From positions 618,861 through 682,860 of the forward strand of contig NC_052350.1 in the NCBI RefSeq assembly GCF_009727055.1: a stretch of 64,000 nucleotides of DNA, given 5' to 3'. The notes beneath the pieces were generated by a model that was given only the letters and a program-made list of their open reading frames with translations, was not told the DNA's origin and ran no database searches. This document shows positions 1-11,457 of this stretch, piece by piece. The translations under genes were made by a program, and so were the position numbers. The DNA is from Benincasa hispida (Eukaryota; Streptophyta; Magnoliopsida; Cucurbitales; Cucurbitaceae). Numbering within the stretch: position 1 is the stretch's first letter; the number at the start of each line of letters is the position of its first letter.

Positions 1-928
1 AATGATAAAAAATGAATAATTAAAGATTAAATGTAGGATATAATATAGTAACAAAAATGTTGGGATATAAAAAAAATGAAAAGTTATAAACGTTGCTTTT
101 AAAATTGAGATTTGTTCTACTTTGCTAGAGAGTTGATTACTAAGAGGATTCACAGGTATGACGCAATTTAGCAATCTCAAATGTATGAGTTTGATAATAA
201 TTTACATAGAAAAATTGATCAAAAGGTAAATACTTGCTTGATAAACATTCTTTTAAGTCTGAATTTTGTTGCATGGTAATTTTGAAATTGACATTTTTCA
301 CATTTTCTTATTTGTATGAAATAAGACTTATTCTTCAAAAGAATATCACCAACTTTTTCTAGAAGTTCCTGTTTAAATTTTTGTTCCCTATAAGTCACAT
401 AATGTTAAAAAAAATAAAGAAATTATATTAAAAGTATAACCATTAATTTAAGGGAGAGTACGAATAAGGTGATTGGAGAGGAAATAAAAAATAATATAGG
501 GTTGGATTTAAAAATTATTAATGGAATTGATATTTAAAATACTAAATAAAATATACGTAATATTTTCCTTAAATTTTAAACTAATTTGCATATCTCAAGA
601 AGAAGAAAAAAAAAAAAAAAAAAAAAACTCTACTCCTCTCAATTTTGGATCACACTTGGTAGGTATTCTCCTTTTGTCACTTTATTTTCACTCATTTCTT
701 TTTTTTTTTTTTTCGTCTCCTTTTCCATATCTCCGCTTCTCTACACTAATGGGGGCGTAAGGAGGCCAACGTCGAAATAGCAAGAAATTCACCCACACTC
801 GATCTCTCTCAATTAAAGTACGTTTTTTCAAATACTTTTCTTTCAATCTTAAATCTTATCCCAATGGATATTCAATTCTTTTTACAAAAAAAAAAAATAC
901 ATTTTAACGAATTCCACTCATTTGTGAT
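1..928. other. A+T-rich intergenic flank
   Basis: I find no gene here. The stretch holds a dispersed repeat (96-258, listed separately), a poly-A run near 607-626, a poly-T run near 700-714 and a CT-rich patch around 640-830 that resembles a plant 5' leader. No convincing coding sequence follows before the LTR at 929, so if a gene started here it is cut by the retrotransposon. The short ORFs are lysine or phenylalanine runs from the homopolymers. Confidence 0.6.
96..258 (+). repeat. Dispersed repeat, copy 1 (partner 17611-17757)
   Basis: This stretch aligns by eye with 17611-17757 in the same orientation. Both share the order 'gagagttgatta', 'agaggattca/agagaattca', 'tatgagttt' and 'taaacattctttta'. 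The two copies bracket the two copia elements. It is either an old dispersed repeat or a remnant of a larger duplication; I recognise no family. Confidence 0.55.
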
Positions 929-1718
929 TGTTGGAAATGGTAGGATCCTCAGAATGACAAACAGTAAACGGTTAAGATACGGTGGTCAAGCAAAGAGCAA
1001 AACCTGCAAAACAGAAACTCATTATAGGCTAAGTTGCGGAGCTCGCTCTCTTTAAGACGTTTCGCGGCTCTGACCAAATGTGCAAGCAAGTTTCAAAATT
1101 ACCACGTCGTCCCCAGGATAAAACAGCCAAAAGAAACCCGATTGAAAATGCACCATTACCGATCGGAACACACACCCTTTCTAAACCCACTACTCGAAAA
1201 ACTAAAATGGAAGAGTTAGGAGAGAAAAATGAAATAAGTGAAAAATGAGTTGTATTTTTCGAACTGCTAAAGATCACGCCTTTTATAGGCCTTCAACGTG
1301 GAACGGTAGAGAGCATAAAAGGCGATGAACCTCAGAATGTGTATGAACGAAACGCTTGCATGCGGACGAAGTAGACGAAACGCGAAGGGGAGGACCTTTT
1401 CCTTCGGTTAAAAGAAAAAAATAAAATAAACAAATAAATAAAAAATAATAATAATTTTATTAAAAATTAATAATCACACACACACGCGTCTTGCCACGCA
1501 CGATCGGACAAACAGTGGCGGCGTGCAAGACGTCCACCAAACCCATATTGGTCTATCTCCTCACTCCCTCCAAAACATGGGTACCCCTTGGGGCCCAAAC
1601 CTAAAACTCAAGATTGGAGTACATAAGGGAGGCTTCTAATACCAAATTTTCCAATGTGGGATTCTTCAACCAAAAGGCTAGTTTTCTTTTGTTTTGAAAG
1701 TTAAATTTTCACCCAACA
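929..1718 (-). repeat. LTR of copia-1 (3' LTR)
   Basis: The ends read TGTTGG...CCAACA on the plus strand, a short inverted repeat typical of LTR termini. The right boundary abuts the polypurine tract. The body aligns with 6230-6924; a segment near 1348-1380 is absent from the other copy, and there are many substitutions. Confidence 0.75.
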
Positions 1719-2275
1719 ATCCCCCACTTGGAAATTTAATCAAAAAGAGAAAGAGAGAAAAGATTTTTATCGAGCAATTTCAGTCTATACAACACTGTGC
1801 AAAGGTGTCTTACGACTTGAACCTTTACATAGTGTAGATGATTTAGAATATACTAGAGTAACCCTTGGTTTTGAACTCTATCTCTAACAGCATCTCACAC
1901 AAAGTGTCATTAGGGTGTAATACAAAAGCCCGTGCTTTAAGGCCTAGCACGTGTATCCTGGTTTAGTGAATGCTTTAGAGAGTTTGCCTAAAAACTCCAT
2001 AGGAAGCGACCCTCACTTCCACATTCACACAGGTGAGTCTATCAAGAGTACTCCTATAGCTAGGTACCCCATTTGTCATCAAGTATAGATCTCATGAAGA
2101 ACTGAGTTCAACCTTTCTTATGCTTCAGGATATCATGCTCAGACATAAGTCATAGGAATGGAAATCTGTGTTTGGTTTAGCATGATTCACTATATATCAT
2201 TCGTGATCAGTTATTACCCGTTGAACCTGTTTCTTGGGATCTCAAGTCTACAAGTTGGGTTTTCCTCACCGTGAT
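1719..2275 (-). other. 3' untranslated part of copia-1
   Basis: This lies between the polypurine tract and the end of the RNase H reading frame. No reading frame of interest is seen. It fits the non-coding 3' internal region of the element. Confidence 0.5.
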
Positions 2276-2640
2276 TCACCTTTCTATAGGCATGAGTCCC
2301 ATCCTTTCTGAGGTTCTAAAAACCTTTTCTCTGGCCAGTCCTTTCATCAAAGGATCTACCAAATTTTCATCAGTCCATACGTGATCCACTCTAACTACAC
2401 TAGTAGTGAGAAACTCTCTAATGGTACTGTGCTTACGACGTATTTGACATCTCTTTTCGTTGTAGTAACGGTTCTGAATTTTTGCGATTGTTGCAATACT
2501 ATCGCAATGGATCAATATGGCTGGTACTGACTTTTCCCATGAAGGAATCTCTGATGTCAGACTTCTAAGCCAACCTGCTTCTTCACTAGCTGTCGCTAGT
2601 GCTATCATTTCTCACTCCATCGTAGATTGGGCTAAAATAG
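2276..2640 (-). pseudogene. copia-1 RNase H fragment
   Basis: A 110-residue frame on the minus strand matches the end of copia RNase H: 'ALATASEEAGWLRSL' corresponds to the usual A-x-A-x-x-E-x-x-W-L-R-x-L segment, followed by 'HCDSIATIAKIQNRYYNEKR' (the catalytic Asp region) and a 'RRKHSTIREFL' block. It ends with 'VDPLMKGLAREKV', the conserved tail before the 3' LTR. The upstream part is out of frame, so this is a fragment of a dead element. Confidence 0.8.
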
Positions 2641-2851
2641 TATGTTTCTTAGACTTCTAAGAGATAGCTCTGCTAGCTATATTAAAGATATTACCACTTG
2701 TAGCCTTTGAATCATCCGAAAGAGAGTTTCAATCAGCATCGCTGAACCCTTCCAGGATAGCGGGAAACTTTTGATAATGTAATCCTAGATTTTGGGTTTT
2801 CATCAAGTATTTCATACCCTTTCTATAGCATTCCAATGCTCTTTACTAGGT

Positions 2852-3900
2852 CTACTTATAAACGCAAAGTAATCCTACAACATAAGCTATGTCAGGCCTA
2901 GTGCAGTCAGCAGCGTATCTAAGATTGCCTATGATGCTCGCATACTCATATTGATTAACACTGTCACCAGTGTTCTTGAACAACTTGACACTAGGGTCAT
3001 ATGGAGTACAGGTTGGTTTACACTCAAAGTAATTATATTTCTTTAGAATCTTTTCTATATAGTGAGATTGATCCAAAGAAATTTCCTTTTCAGACCTATT
3101 TACTTTTATGCCTAAAATTACACTAGCTTCTCTTAAATCTTTCATGTCAAAGTTTGCACCCAATATTGATTTTACATCATTTATGACGTGCAAGTTTGAC
3201 CCAAAGATCAATAAATCATCTACATATAGACACAAGATAGTGCAGAGGTTATTATCAAACATATAGTAGATGCATTTGTCACTTTCATTGACCTTGAAAC
3301 CTTTAGATAGGATAAGGTTGTCAAATTTTTTCATGCCATTGCTTAGAAGCTTATTTTAGTCCATAGAGAGATTTGTCTAATTTACACACCTTATTTTCTT
3401 GACCATGGACAACAAAACCCTCAGGTTATTCCATGTAAATCTCTTCTTCAAGTTCATCGTTTAGGAAAGCGATCTTTACATCCATCTGATGTACTACGAG
3501 GTTATAAAGGGCAGCCAGAGAGAATAAGACATAGATTGAGGTAATTCTAGTGACAGGGGAGAATGTGTCAAAGAAATCTACGTTTTCTCTTTGTCTAAAG
3601 CCCTTTTCTACTAACTTGGCTTTAAATTTGTCTACAGTCCCATCAGGTCTAAGTTTCCTCTTTAAGATCTATTTGCACCCTATTGCCTTACAGCCTGGGG
3701 GTAGATCTACTAAGTGACAAGTCCTATTTGTCTAAAGTAAGTCCATCTCATCATTTATGGCTTATTGCCATAGGTTGGCATCTATTGAGGATAGGGCAGC
3801 TCTCAGATCTTTAGGGTCTTCTTCTACATTGTAGGTCAGGAAGTCATTTTTGAAATCTTTGGCCGTTCTAGCTCTTTTGCTTCTTCTAGGTTCTAGGTTA
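2852..3900 (-). pseudogene. copia-1 reverse transcriptase fragment
   Basis: The best frame (3334-2852, 160 residues) contains the RT catalytic box YVDDLL and, further on, 'DCTRPDIAYVVGLL', the R-P-D-I-x-Y segment near the RT/RNase H boundary. Upstream (3335-3900) the minus strand still encodes recognisable RT pieces in other frames, such as a 'VHQMDVK.AFLNDELEEE.YM' type block, with an in-frame stop. Frameshifts and stops make it non-functional. Confidence 0.85.
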
Positions 3901-4100
3901 GTTTTCTCTCTAGGGTTAGGATTTTCTACTAGGGTTAGACCATTTGATCCATAGCCCCACTATTCCGTGATTTAAAAGGAAATCTGTCTTCAAAGAGATT
4001 GACATCATTTGACTCCATGATCATTTGGTTCACTAGATCATAGAACCTGTAGGCTTTACTATTTAAGGCATAACCTATAAAGATACACTCGTAAGCTCTA

Positions 4101-4872
4101 CTAGCCAACTTTCTCCTTTTTGGGTCTGGAATTCTTACAAAGGCTAGACAAGTTTGGTTTCTTATTCTTGAGAATTTCGTAAGGTGAAGTTTTGTTTTTA
4201 GACTTTGGGATTCTATTTAGGACACAACACATGGTAAGGATGATTTCACTCCACCAATAAGACGTGGCTCCTAAACTACGCAAAATAGTAACTACTAGCT
4301 CAGCTAAAAATCTATTTTTCCTTTCGGCTTTTTCGTTCATTTCAGGAGAATAAGGTGCAGTCTTTTCGTGAATTATTTCATGTGAGTTAAAGAACTCATT
4401 AAAACTGTTCGAGTCGTACTCGATTCCTCTATCATTATGAAGTCTTTTAATCTTTCTATTAAACTGATTCTCTATTTTATAAACAAAAAATTTGAAGGCA
4501 TCAAAAGCATCACTTTTATTTTTCAGTAAGTATACAAAAGTAAAATCAGAGCAGTCGTCAATAAAGGTAATGAAATATCTTTTACTATTCCTAGTCAAGA
4601 TGCCATCAAATTCATATACATCAGAATGAATCAAATCTAGAGGCTCAGAATTCCTAAGTATAGATTTATTGAGTTTTAGTAATTTTAGCCTGACTACAAT
4701 ACTCGTGTTTATCAAAATCATTCGTGGATAACTTAGGTATCATTTCTAGCCTAATCATGTTACTAATTATGTTCTTATTCACATGACAGAGTCTAGCATG
4801 CCAAATATTCATAAAACACAACATATACACAGAAGATTTCATTTTATTAAGGTCTAAATTTAATTTGAACAT
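4101..4872 (-). pseudogene. copia-1 GAG-pre-integrase and integrase core
   Basis: The frame 4872-4666 has the pre-integrase signature 'WHARLCHVNKNIISNMI'. The frame 4721-4101 (206 residues) has the integrase core: 'DLIHSDVYEF' (first catalytic Asp), 'LHNDRGIEYDSNSFNEFF' (second Asp), and 'YSPEMNEKAERKNR' holding the catalytic Glu. The two frames overlap by 56 bases, so a frameshift separates them. The element's own DDE residues are still visible. Confidence 0.88.
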
Positions 4873-5456
4873 TTCCTCAGTTGCATACTTTTCCCTACAA
4901 ATACATTATTTTTGGTAAGGGTATATAGGTTTACCCCTATAGTTTGAGTAAATCCAGATTTGTTGAGGAGATCTAGAGTGTGCAGAACGTCCTTCAACAT
5001 GAGGGTCTTCCTAGAGGTAAACTTTAGTTCTACCTTATCGGTTCCAGCAATTTTTGTGGAGTGATGATCTCTCAACGGAATATTCTTATCCTTAGTTTCA
5101 GTATAAGTTTTAAATAGACTTAGGTCGTGACAGACATGGCGCGTAGCGTCAGTATCTATCCACCATCCTTCACAACTAACGATCATATTTACTTTTGTGA
5201 TCATGGCGACTAACGATTCTTCTATCAGGTTTGCCTGACCAGCAAGACGACACATGTTCCTATAGTTCCTAGCCATGTGCCCAGGTTTATTACAATTAAA
5301 GCAGAGGAACTGTACCATTTCTCCTGAAGGGAGCTTCTGCTTTTTTTGTTGGTTCTGGTTGTTGGAGCCACAGTTCTGACCTTTCCTCTTTGTCCCCTTA
5401 GATTTTTGGTCAGGTTTTACCATGACAAAGGCGGGTTTCCCAGGTACTGCGTTCAC
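4860..5456 (-). pseudogene. copia-1 nucleocapsid zinc knuckle and protease
   Basis: The 198-residue frame begins with a lysine- and glutamine-rich nucleocapsid segment. A zinc knuckle follows around residue 52 (CFNCNKPGHMARNYRNMC; spacing C-x2-C-x4-H-x4 keeps the first three ligands, while the fourth is a Tyr-Arg-Asn region before the next Cys). The protease motif near residue 97 reads WWIDTDATRHVC, where active copia elements have D-S-G-A. The altered DSG triad suggests a dead protease. Confidence 0.82.
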
Positions 5457-6161
5457 CTCCTCCCTCTGGTCCTACTTCCGAGCTTCCTCCTCGATCCTTA
5501 ACTAGGTTATAAGACTCTCCAAAGAGAACTCCTTGGTCTTATGCCTCAAAGTGTTTTTAAAGTCCTTCCACAAAAGGGGCAGTTTATCAATAATAACAAC
5601 AACTTGGAATTGTTCGTCTAGAAGCATACCTTCAGTAATTATTTTGTGGGCTATCTTCTGGAGTTCATGGGATTAGGCCTCCACGGATTTGTCATCCATC
5701 ATCTGGAACTTGAGATAATGGCTAACAGCATATTTCTTCGATCCGGCCTCCTCGGTGTCGTACTTCTTTTGCAGGGCATCCCATACCTCCTTCATTGTCT
5801 TCATTGTACTATATTAGTCATACAGATCATCAGTCCAACCATTTAAAATAAAATTCTTACAAAGAAATTCTTTCTCCTCCTCGAGGGTTAAAAGAGACCT
5901 TGTTTTCCGAAGGTAGCTGAAATCTGCCTTTTTTCCAAAAGTCGATGAGGACGGGTATTGTTTTGTTCTTAGCTTGGCGCGCTTGCTTCCCTCTAAAGAA
6001 GCACAACCGTAACGCTTTGAAGTGTTAGGTGAATCACTGAATTCTTTCCGATTTCTGGTAGCACACCCCACACACAAGCACCACCCGACAAAGGGTGGAT
6101 GGGGAAAGCTACAGGCCCAAAACCTTCGACCCTTCTTTCTAAATGGGGGTGCCCGGAGCAC
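5457..6161 (-). pseudogene. copia-1 gag N-terminal region
   Basis: The minus-strand frame up to 6161 ends with 'NFILNGWTDDLYD', matching the start of copia gag (UBN2/retrotran_gag type), after 'LTLEEEKEFLCKNF'. The downstream gag portion (about 5457-5813) is in other frames. Upstream of the true gag start the frame runs into leader sequence, then into the adapter at 6175-6212, so the 5' end of the element is not contiguous here. Confidence 0.6.
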
Positions 6162-6174
6162 CTCCTTTTAGAAG

Positions 6175-6212
6175 CTGTCTCTTATACACATCTAGATGTG
6201 TATAAGAGACAG
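6175..6212. other. Nextera mate-pair junction adapter (assembly artefact)
   Basis: The stretch is CTGTCTCTTATACACATCT (6175-6193) followed directly by its reverse complement (6194-6212). The 19-mer is the Tn5 mosaic end used in Nextera libraries, and the head-to-head 38-mer is the circularisation junction of Nextera mate-pair libraries. In translation it gives SYTHLDVYKRQ, a known contaminant string in public proteins. It is not plant sequence; the bases on either side need not be neighbours in the genome. Confidence 0.98.
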
Positions 6213-6229
6213 ACAGAATGTCTTAAAAT

Positions 6230-6924
6230 TGTTGGAAACAGCAGGACCCTCAGAACGACGAATAGTAAACGGTTAAAGCACGACGGTCAAGCAAAGAGCA
6301 AAACCTACAAAATAGAAACTCGTTATAGGCTGAATCACGGAGCTCGCTCTCTTTAAGACGTTTCCGACTCTGCCCAAGTGTGCAAACAGGTATGGAAATT
6401 GTCACGTCGTCCCCAAGATAAAACAACCAAAAGAAACCCGATCGAAAATGCACCGTTACCGACTGGAACACACACCCTTTTTAAACCCACTACTCGGAAA
6501 ACTAAAATGGAAGAGTTAGGAGAGGAAAAATGAGTTGTATTTTTCGAACTGTTGAAGGCCACGCTTTTTATAGGCCTTTAGCGTGGAACGATAGAGAGCG
6601 GAAAAGGCGGTGAGCCTCAGAATGTGCATGGACAAAACACGAAAGGGAGGACCTTTTCTTTTTTTTTTTTCCTTCGGTTAAAAATTAATAATCACACATA
6701 CTCACCACGCCCGACCGACAGGCGGCGCGCGTGTGAGACATCCACCGAACCCACATTGGTCTATCTCCTCACTCCCTCTAAAACATGGGTACCCCTTGGG
6801 GCCTAAATCAAAAACTCAAGATTGGAGTACATAAGGGAGGCTTCCAATACCAAATTTTCTAATGTGGGATTCTTCAACCAAAAGGTTGGTTCCCTCTTAT
6901 TTTGAAAGTTAAATGTTCACCCAA
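6230..6924 (-). repeat. Second LTR of the copia-1 family
   Basis: This aligns with the LTR at 929-1718 and starts with the same TGTTGGA. The right end reads cacccaaga instead of cacccaaca. It has many substitutions and lacks about 30 bp relative to the left copy. Only 17 bases lie between the adapter and this LTR, and they contain no primer-binding site, so it may derive from another element of the same family. Confidence 0.7.
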
Positions 6925-7190
6925 GATTTAGTCATACAATTACATTTCCTACATAAAAATTAAAGTGATTAGATAGAGTACATCTTCATTAACTAAAATG
7001 AGTTTCTAAATTTTTAATACTTCATTTTGTTATAATTGAATGTTTCCCATCCAAATAACGAAAATATTTAATTTCCATTGGTTTTGAAAGGGTTTCCATT
7101 CTATGATAAAAAAAAATATAGACATTTTTGAAAACTAATAATTTTTACATGTATTGATCAACAATTTTTTTTTTTTTTTACTTTGAGAGA

Positions 7191-7526
7191 TCATTTGTTT
7201 CGTGGGGAGTATAAGATTCCTTTGGAGTGAATATCTCCGTAGTGGACTTCTAGATGTAGTATTTCATTAGTGAATCTTTCGAGCCCGTGGCTTGTCACAT
7301 GAGTTAGAATTTCATATTTTCGTATGTGGAAAGAAGTATAAATATCTTCATATACCAAACGCTCACTAATTAGTACCGCATCTTTGGAATTGTAACATTC
7401 CCATGGCATATAAGCTACTAATATGTTTTTTCCCAAAGCAAGTTCGCCACCAACTATAGCAACACCATCCGCTAAAATTTGCCATTTTTTAATGCATTTA
7501 CCCTGGTGAACCTGGGATTTTTGTTG
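7191..7526 (-). pseudogene. rpoB: Plastid rpoB fragment in the nucleus (NUPT)
   Basis: The minus strand encodes an internal part of the plastid-encoded RNA polymerase beta subunit: '[13 protein letters not shown]', then '[17 protein letters not shown]', '[18 protein letters not shown]' and '[15 protein letters not shown]'. This is the highly conserved central region of RpoB. The frame stays open over most of the piece, but the end (after HLEVHYGDI) skips residues compared with the plastid protein, so there is an internal deletion. There is no start, no promoter and only about a tenth of the gene. It is a transferred fragment between two retrotransposons. Confidence 0.9.
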
Positions 7527-7903
7527 TATACAAGTATTAGATTATTGCGTCTGTTTTATAGTAATATAAGATACTTTGGAATTCTAGTTAGGATGCTCTC
7601 ACGGGAGGCGTCTCGAGTATTTTGGGTTTTCTAGATTCCCATGTTGAGGACATTTTCTTTTTAGTTTTTTAACTATATTTTTTTTTCATATATAAATATC
7701 ACTCTTCTTTATTTTCATTTTATAATTAAATCAATATTTTCAACTATGTAATTCACTCCATTTGATTATATTGAATTTGTTTTTATTTTTTATTTTTTGG
7801 AAAGATATTCAAATTCAAATTCAAATTAATATTTATCTTATACAAAAATCTTAAATTAATAAATATTGTTTTATTGAGAAAATAACTAATAAAATTATAA
7901 AGC
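7527..7903. other. Intergenic, A+T-rich
   Basis: I see no gene or RNA here. It lies between the rpoB fragment and the LTR at 7904 and ends with a possible 5-bp target-site copy (aaagc, 7899-7903). Confidence 0.5.
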
Positions 7904-8292
7904 TATTATAAATATCATAAAAATAGATGTTCAATGCTTACTGTCTTAAAAGCCATATGTCTTTTTTCATATTATGCATGTACCTTGTAATAATTCGTGC
8001 TTGATGTCCATCTAAGTTCACATCCTACTGCCTATAACTAGTGGCATTTGGTGAATCTCAAAATTGATGCACATTGGTGAGAATAAAAAGAAATTTTCAT
8101 ATATTTCCTATTTCCATAAATTCATATTTTCTATTTCTATTATTCCTATTTCCATAAATTTATAATTTTTGTTCTTTTTAATTTAGTTATTTATAAGCCT
8201 AGTTATAGTTTATTATTATTATTATTATTACAATTATTATTATATTTTCTCTATATCTGTTGTGCTCCATTGTGCTTCTCAATTTTACAACA
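7904..8292 (+). repeat. 5' LTR of copia-2
   Basis: The 389-bp LTR begins tattataaatat and ends ttttacaaca. It is matched along its length by 15159-15514. It contains a (TTA)n stretch near 8211-8241. Confidence 0.85.
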
Positions 8293-8454
8293 CGTTATCA
8301 TCATATGCTCCCGTTGCTTTCATCGCTGAAGGTGGGTACTAAAGGTAGGTCATTTTTTCCCTTTTTATTATAATTAATAAATTAAATGTTATTTTACATA
8401 TTTAGTACATACTATATTTCTAATATAAGTACAATATTTTGTGATAGTGTTACC

Positions 8455-9267
8455 ATGACAAACCTTACAAAATTAAAATTTACAGCCCTTGACATTAATG
8501 GCAATAATTATTTGTCATGGGTGCTCGATGCCGAAATTCACATAGATGCTATGAACTTGGGAGAAATAATTAAAGAAGGAAATATGACATCCAGCCAAGA
8601 TAAAGAAAAAGCTATGATTTTCCTTCGTCATCATCTCCACGAGGGATTAAAAATGAAGTATCTTACTATAAAAGATCCCCCGTATCTTGTGGAAAAAAAA
8701 TTGAAAGAAAGATATGATCATCAAAAGACAGTTATTCTTCCTAAAGCCCATTATGAGTCGATGCATTTGAGACTACAAGATTTTAAATCAATAAGTGATT
8801 ACAATTCCACATTATTTAAAATCAGTTCAAAATTGTTGTTATACGGTGGAAAAATTATTGATGCTGATATGTTAGAGAATACATTTTCTACATTTCATGT
8901 CTCGAATATGCTCCAGCAGTAGCAATATCAAGAGAAAGATTTTAAACAGTATTCTAAATTAATTTCATGTCTTCTCGTGGCCGAACAAAATAACGAGTTA
9001 TTGATGAAAATTCATGAATTTCAACCACCCAGAGCGACACCATTCCCTAAAGTGAATGTTGTAAATTTTAATAATAATCATGATCGAGGTCGTGGTCATA
9101 GTCGAGGTTATGACCGTGACAGAGAAAGAAATAATAATTTTTTTGTGGTGGTTGCTTTAATGATTCAAATTTCAAAAGAACCACACAAAATGATAATCAC
9201 AAAAGAAAAACTCCACAAGATAAGAGTTCAAAAAGTGTTGAAAATAAATACTTCCGATGTGGAATGA
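8455..9267 (+). pseudogene. copia-2 gag
   Basis: The start at 8455 (MTNLTKLKFTALDINGNN) fits copia gag proteins of this lineage, which open with a short stretch followed by L-D-x-x-G-x-N-Y-x-x-W. A stop at 8920 follows 'VSNMLQQ'; the next frame continues with gag-like sequence ('LLVAEQNNELLMKIHEF') and an Arg/Gly/Asp-rich nucleocapsid (HDRGRGHSRGYDRDRER) up to 9267. The zinc-knuckle part just downstream is frameshifted. Confidence 0.8.
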
Positions 9268-9654
9268 CTGTCATTGGTCACGTACCTGTCGTACATCAAA
9301 ACACTTAGTTGACCTCTATCAAACCTACCTGAAGGAAAAAGGGAAAAATATGAAAGAAAATTTTGCATACTAGGATAATGATATAGTTGACCCATCCCAT
9401 ATGACAAATTTGAATGTGGCGGACTTCTTTAAATCTCTGAAGAGGAGATTGGCACAGTTGATGGAACATCAAGTGTTTCTTTTGATTTTGAGAATCTTTA
9501 GACTTAATGTTGTTATTTTCTTTTATCTATCTTCATGTTTTTCTTTTTAGTAACATTTATATATTTGATGTATTGTTTTTCTTATTGTAATTATTTTCTT
9601 TTAATGAAGAAACATGGATCATTTTCATATGTTGTGTGTTTAAAAAATGAGCAA

Positions 9655-10021
9655 AAAAGATATATGTCTGGCAGACAGTGAAACTACACACACAATACTT
9701 AAAATAAAAAATATTTTTCAAATTGACAATGCTGAAAGCAAAAGTAAATACAATATTAGGTTATGCAAATTTGATCGAAGATTTTGAAAAGGCAAATATT
9801 ATTTTGCCTAGAGGAACAAAATTTACAATTGACGATGCATTGTTCTCTAGTCAATCAAAGATAAATCTTCTAAATTTTAAAGATATATGTTGCAATGGTT
9901 ATCATATTGAGACTAATAGTAAGAATAATGTGAAATATCTATATATTATCTCTACTGTCTCAAATGAAAAACGTATATTGGAAAAATTGTCTGCTTTATC
10001 TTCTGGATTGTATTATACTTA
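9655..10021 (+). pseudogene. copia-2 protease region
   Basis: Around 9664-9700 the plus strand reads ICLADSETTHTILK, equivalent to the copia protease box A-D-S-G-[AT]-T-x-H with the catalytic-triad glycine changed to Glu. The 99-residue frame from 9723 continues with the protease/pre-integrase linker, including 'ANIILPRGTKFTIDDALFS' and 'SKINLLNFKDIC'. The Gly-to-Glu change would inactivate the enzyme. Confidence 0.75.
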
Positions 10022-10059
10022 AATACGAGTAATTGAAACATATGCAACAATGAACTTGA

Positions 10060-11003
10060 AGTTCATAAATCCAGACATATTTACAATTTGGTATGACCTG
10101 AGTCATCCATGATCTATATTTATGAGAAGAATTATTGAGAATTCAAATCGACATCCATTGTAGAACCAGAAGATTCTTCAATTTAATGAATTATCATGTG
10201 ATGCTTGCTCTCGAGACAAATTAATAATTAGACCATCACTAGCTAAAATGAGTATTGAATCACCTGCATTTTTAAAACGAATTCATGGTGATATAAGTGG
10301 ACCTTTTAACCTACCAAGTGGACCATTTAGATATTTTATGATATTAATAGCTGCATCCAGTAGATGGTCACACGTGTGCTTATTATCAGGTCGAAATTTT
10401 ACATTTGCAAGATTACTTGCTCAAATACTTAAGTTAAGAGCACAAATTTCTTATTATACAATTAAGACCATTCATCTTGATAATGTTAGTGAATTTACAT
10501 CCCAAACTTTTGATAATTATTGTATGTCAATTGGGATAAGTGTTGAACATGTTGTAGCTCATGTTCATACACAAAATAGTTTAACAGAATCATTCATAAA
10601 ACATTTGTAATTAATTGCAAGACCAATACTTATGAGAGCTGAGTTTTCTTCATCTGTATGGGGACATACTATTTTGCATGCAACATCACTTGTACGCATT
10701 AGGCTAGTAGCTTATCATAAGTACTCGCCATTATAATTAGCTTATAGTCATGAGCCAAATATTTCTAATTTGAGAATTTTTTGGTGTATAAATGTTCCAA
10801 TTACTCCACCACAACGCACCAAGATGGGTCCTCAAAGGAGGTTAGGAATATATGTTGGATATGATTTCCCATCAATTATTAAATATCTTGAACCCCTGAC
10901 GGGTGATGTATTTACTGCACGATTTGCTAATTATCATTTTAATGAAACAAATTTTTCAATATTAGGGAGAGGAATTAAGAAATTGAAAAAAGAAATTACA
11001 TGA
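10060..11003 (+). pseudogene. copia-2 integrase
   Basis: The main frame (10248-10610) carries 'IHGDISGPFNLPSG' (first Asp), 'TIHLDNVSEFTSQTF' (second Asp) and 'NSLTESFIKHL' (the catalytic Glu). A stop follows. Degenerate pre-integrase sequence lies just upstream (10080-10230), and the C-terminal part (10770-11003) has 'MGPQRRLGIYVGYDFPSI' and 'GDVFTARFANYHFNE', typical of the region after the integrase core. Confidence 0.82.
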
Positions 11004-11457
11004 AATGCATCGTTATAGTCTCATTTAGATCCCTGTACAGATCAATGTGAACTTGAAGTTCAAAAAATAATTCATTTACAAAATATAACAAATCAATTAT
11101 CAGATGCATTTATAGATGCAAAGAATGTAACTAAGTCACAGATACCGGCTGCAAATGTTCCATAAAAAAATTGATATCCTAACACAACAAGTTGTCACTA
11201 ATGAGTCTAGAACACGCTAGAAGCATGGTAGACCAGTAGGTTTCAAAGATAAAATACTCGAAAATGAAAAATAATTAATAGTGAAAAAGACTTGGTTAAG
11301 GATATAAACACCCATGAAGAAATCCTTGACATGACTAGTAAGGAAGGTGAAATACCTAAAAATAATAATGAGATATCAATAAACTATGTCATGATAGGAA
11401 AAAGATGGAATCAAACAAATGTAATTATTAATAACATATTTGTGTATAATATTGCTC

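Larger units (their letters stand above)
929..6924 (-). mobile_element. Degraded Ty1/copia retrotransposon, minus strand (copia-1)
   Basis: On the minus strand the order is gag (6161-5457), zinc knuckle and protease (5456-4860), integrase (4872-4101), reverse transcriptase (about 3900-2852) and RNase H (about 2640-2276), which is copia order because integrase precedes RT. Similar LTR-like sequences lie at 929-1718 and 6230-6924. A polypurine tract (plus-strand 'atcccccacttgg', from 1719) abuts the left LTR as expected for its 3' LTR. The reading frame is broken repeatedly. No primer-binding site is next to the right LTR; instead a sequencing adapter lies at 6175-6212, so the right LTR may belong to another copy. 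No matching target duplication is visible (gtgat on the left, gattt on the right). Confidence 0.85.

Noticed and set aside
521..780. Two overlapping ORFs with lysine and phenylalanine runs
   Set aside because: They come from poly-A and poly-T tracts; no domain or codon signal.
6099..6356. 85-residue ORF containing VSYTHLDVYKRQ
   Set aside because: The frame runs through the Nextera junction adapter, so it is an artefact and not a gene.
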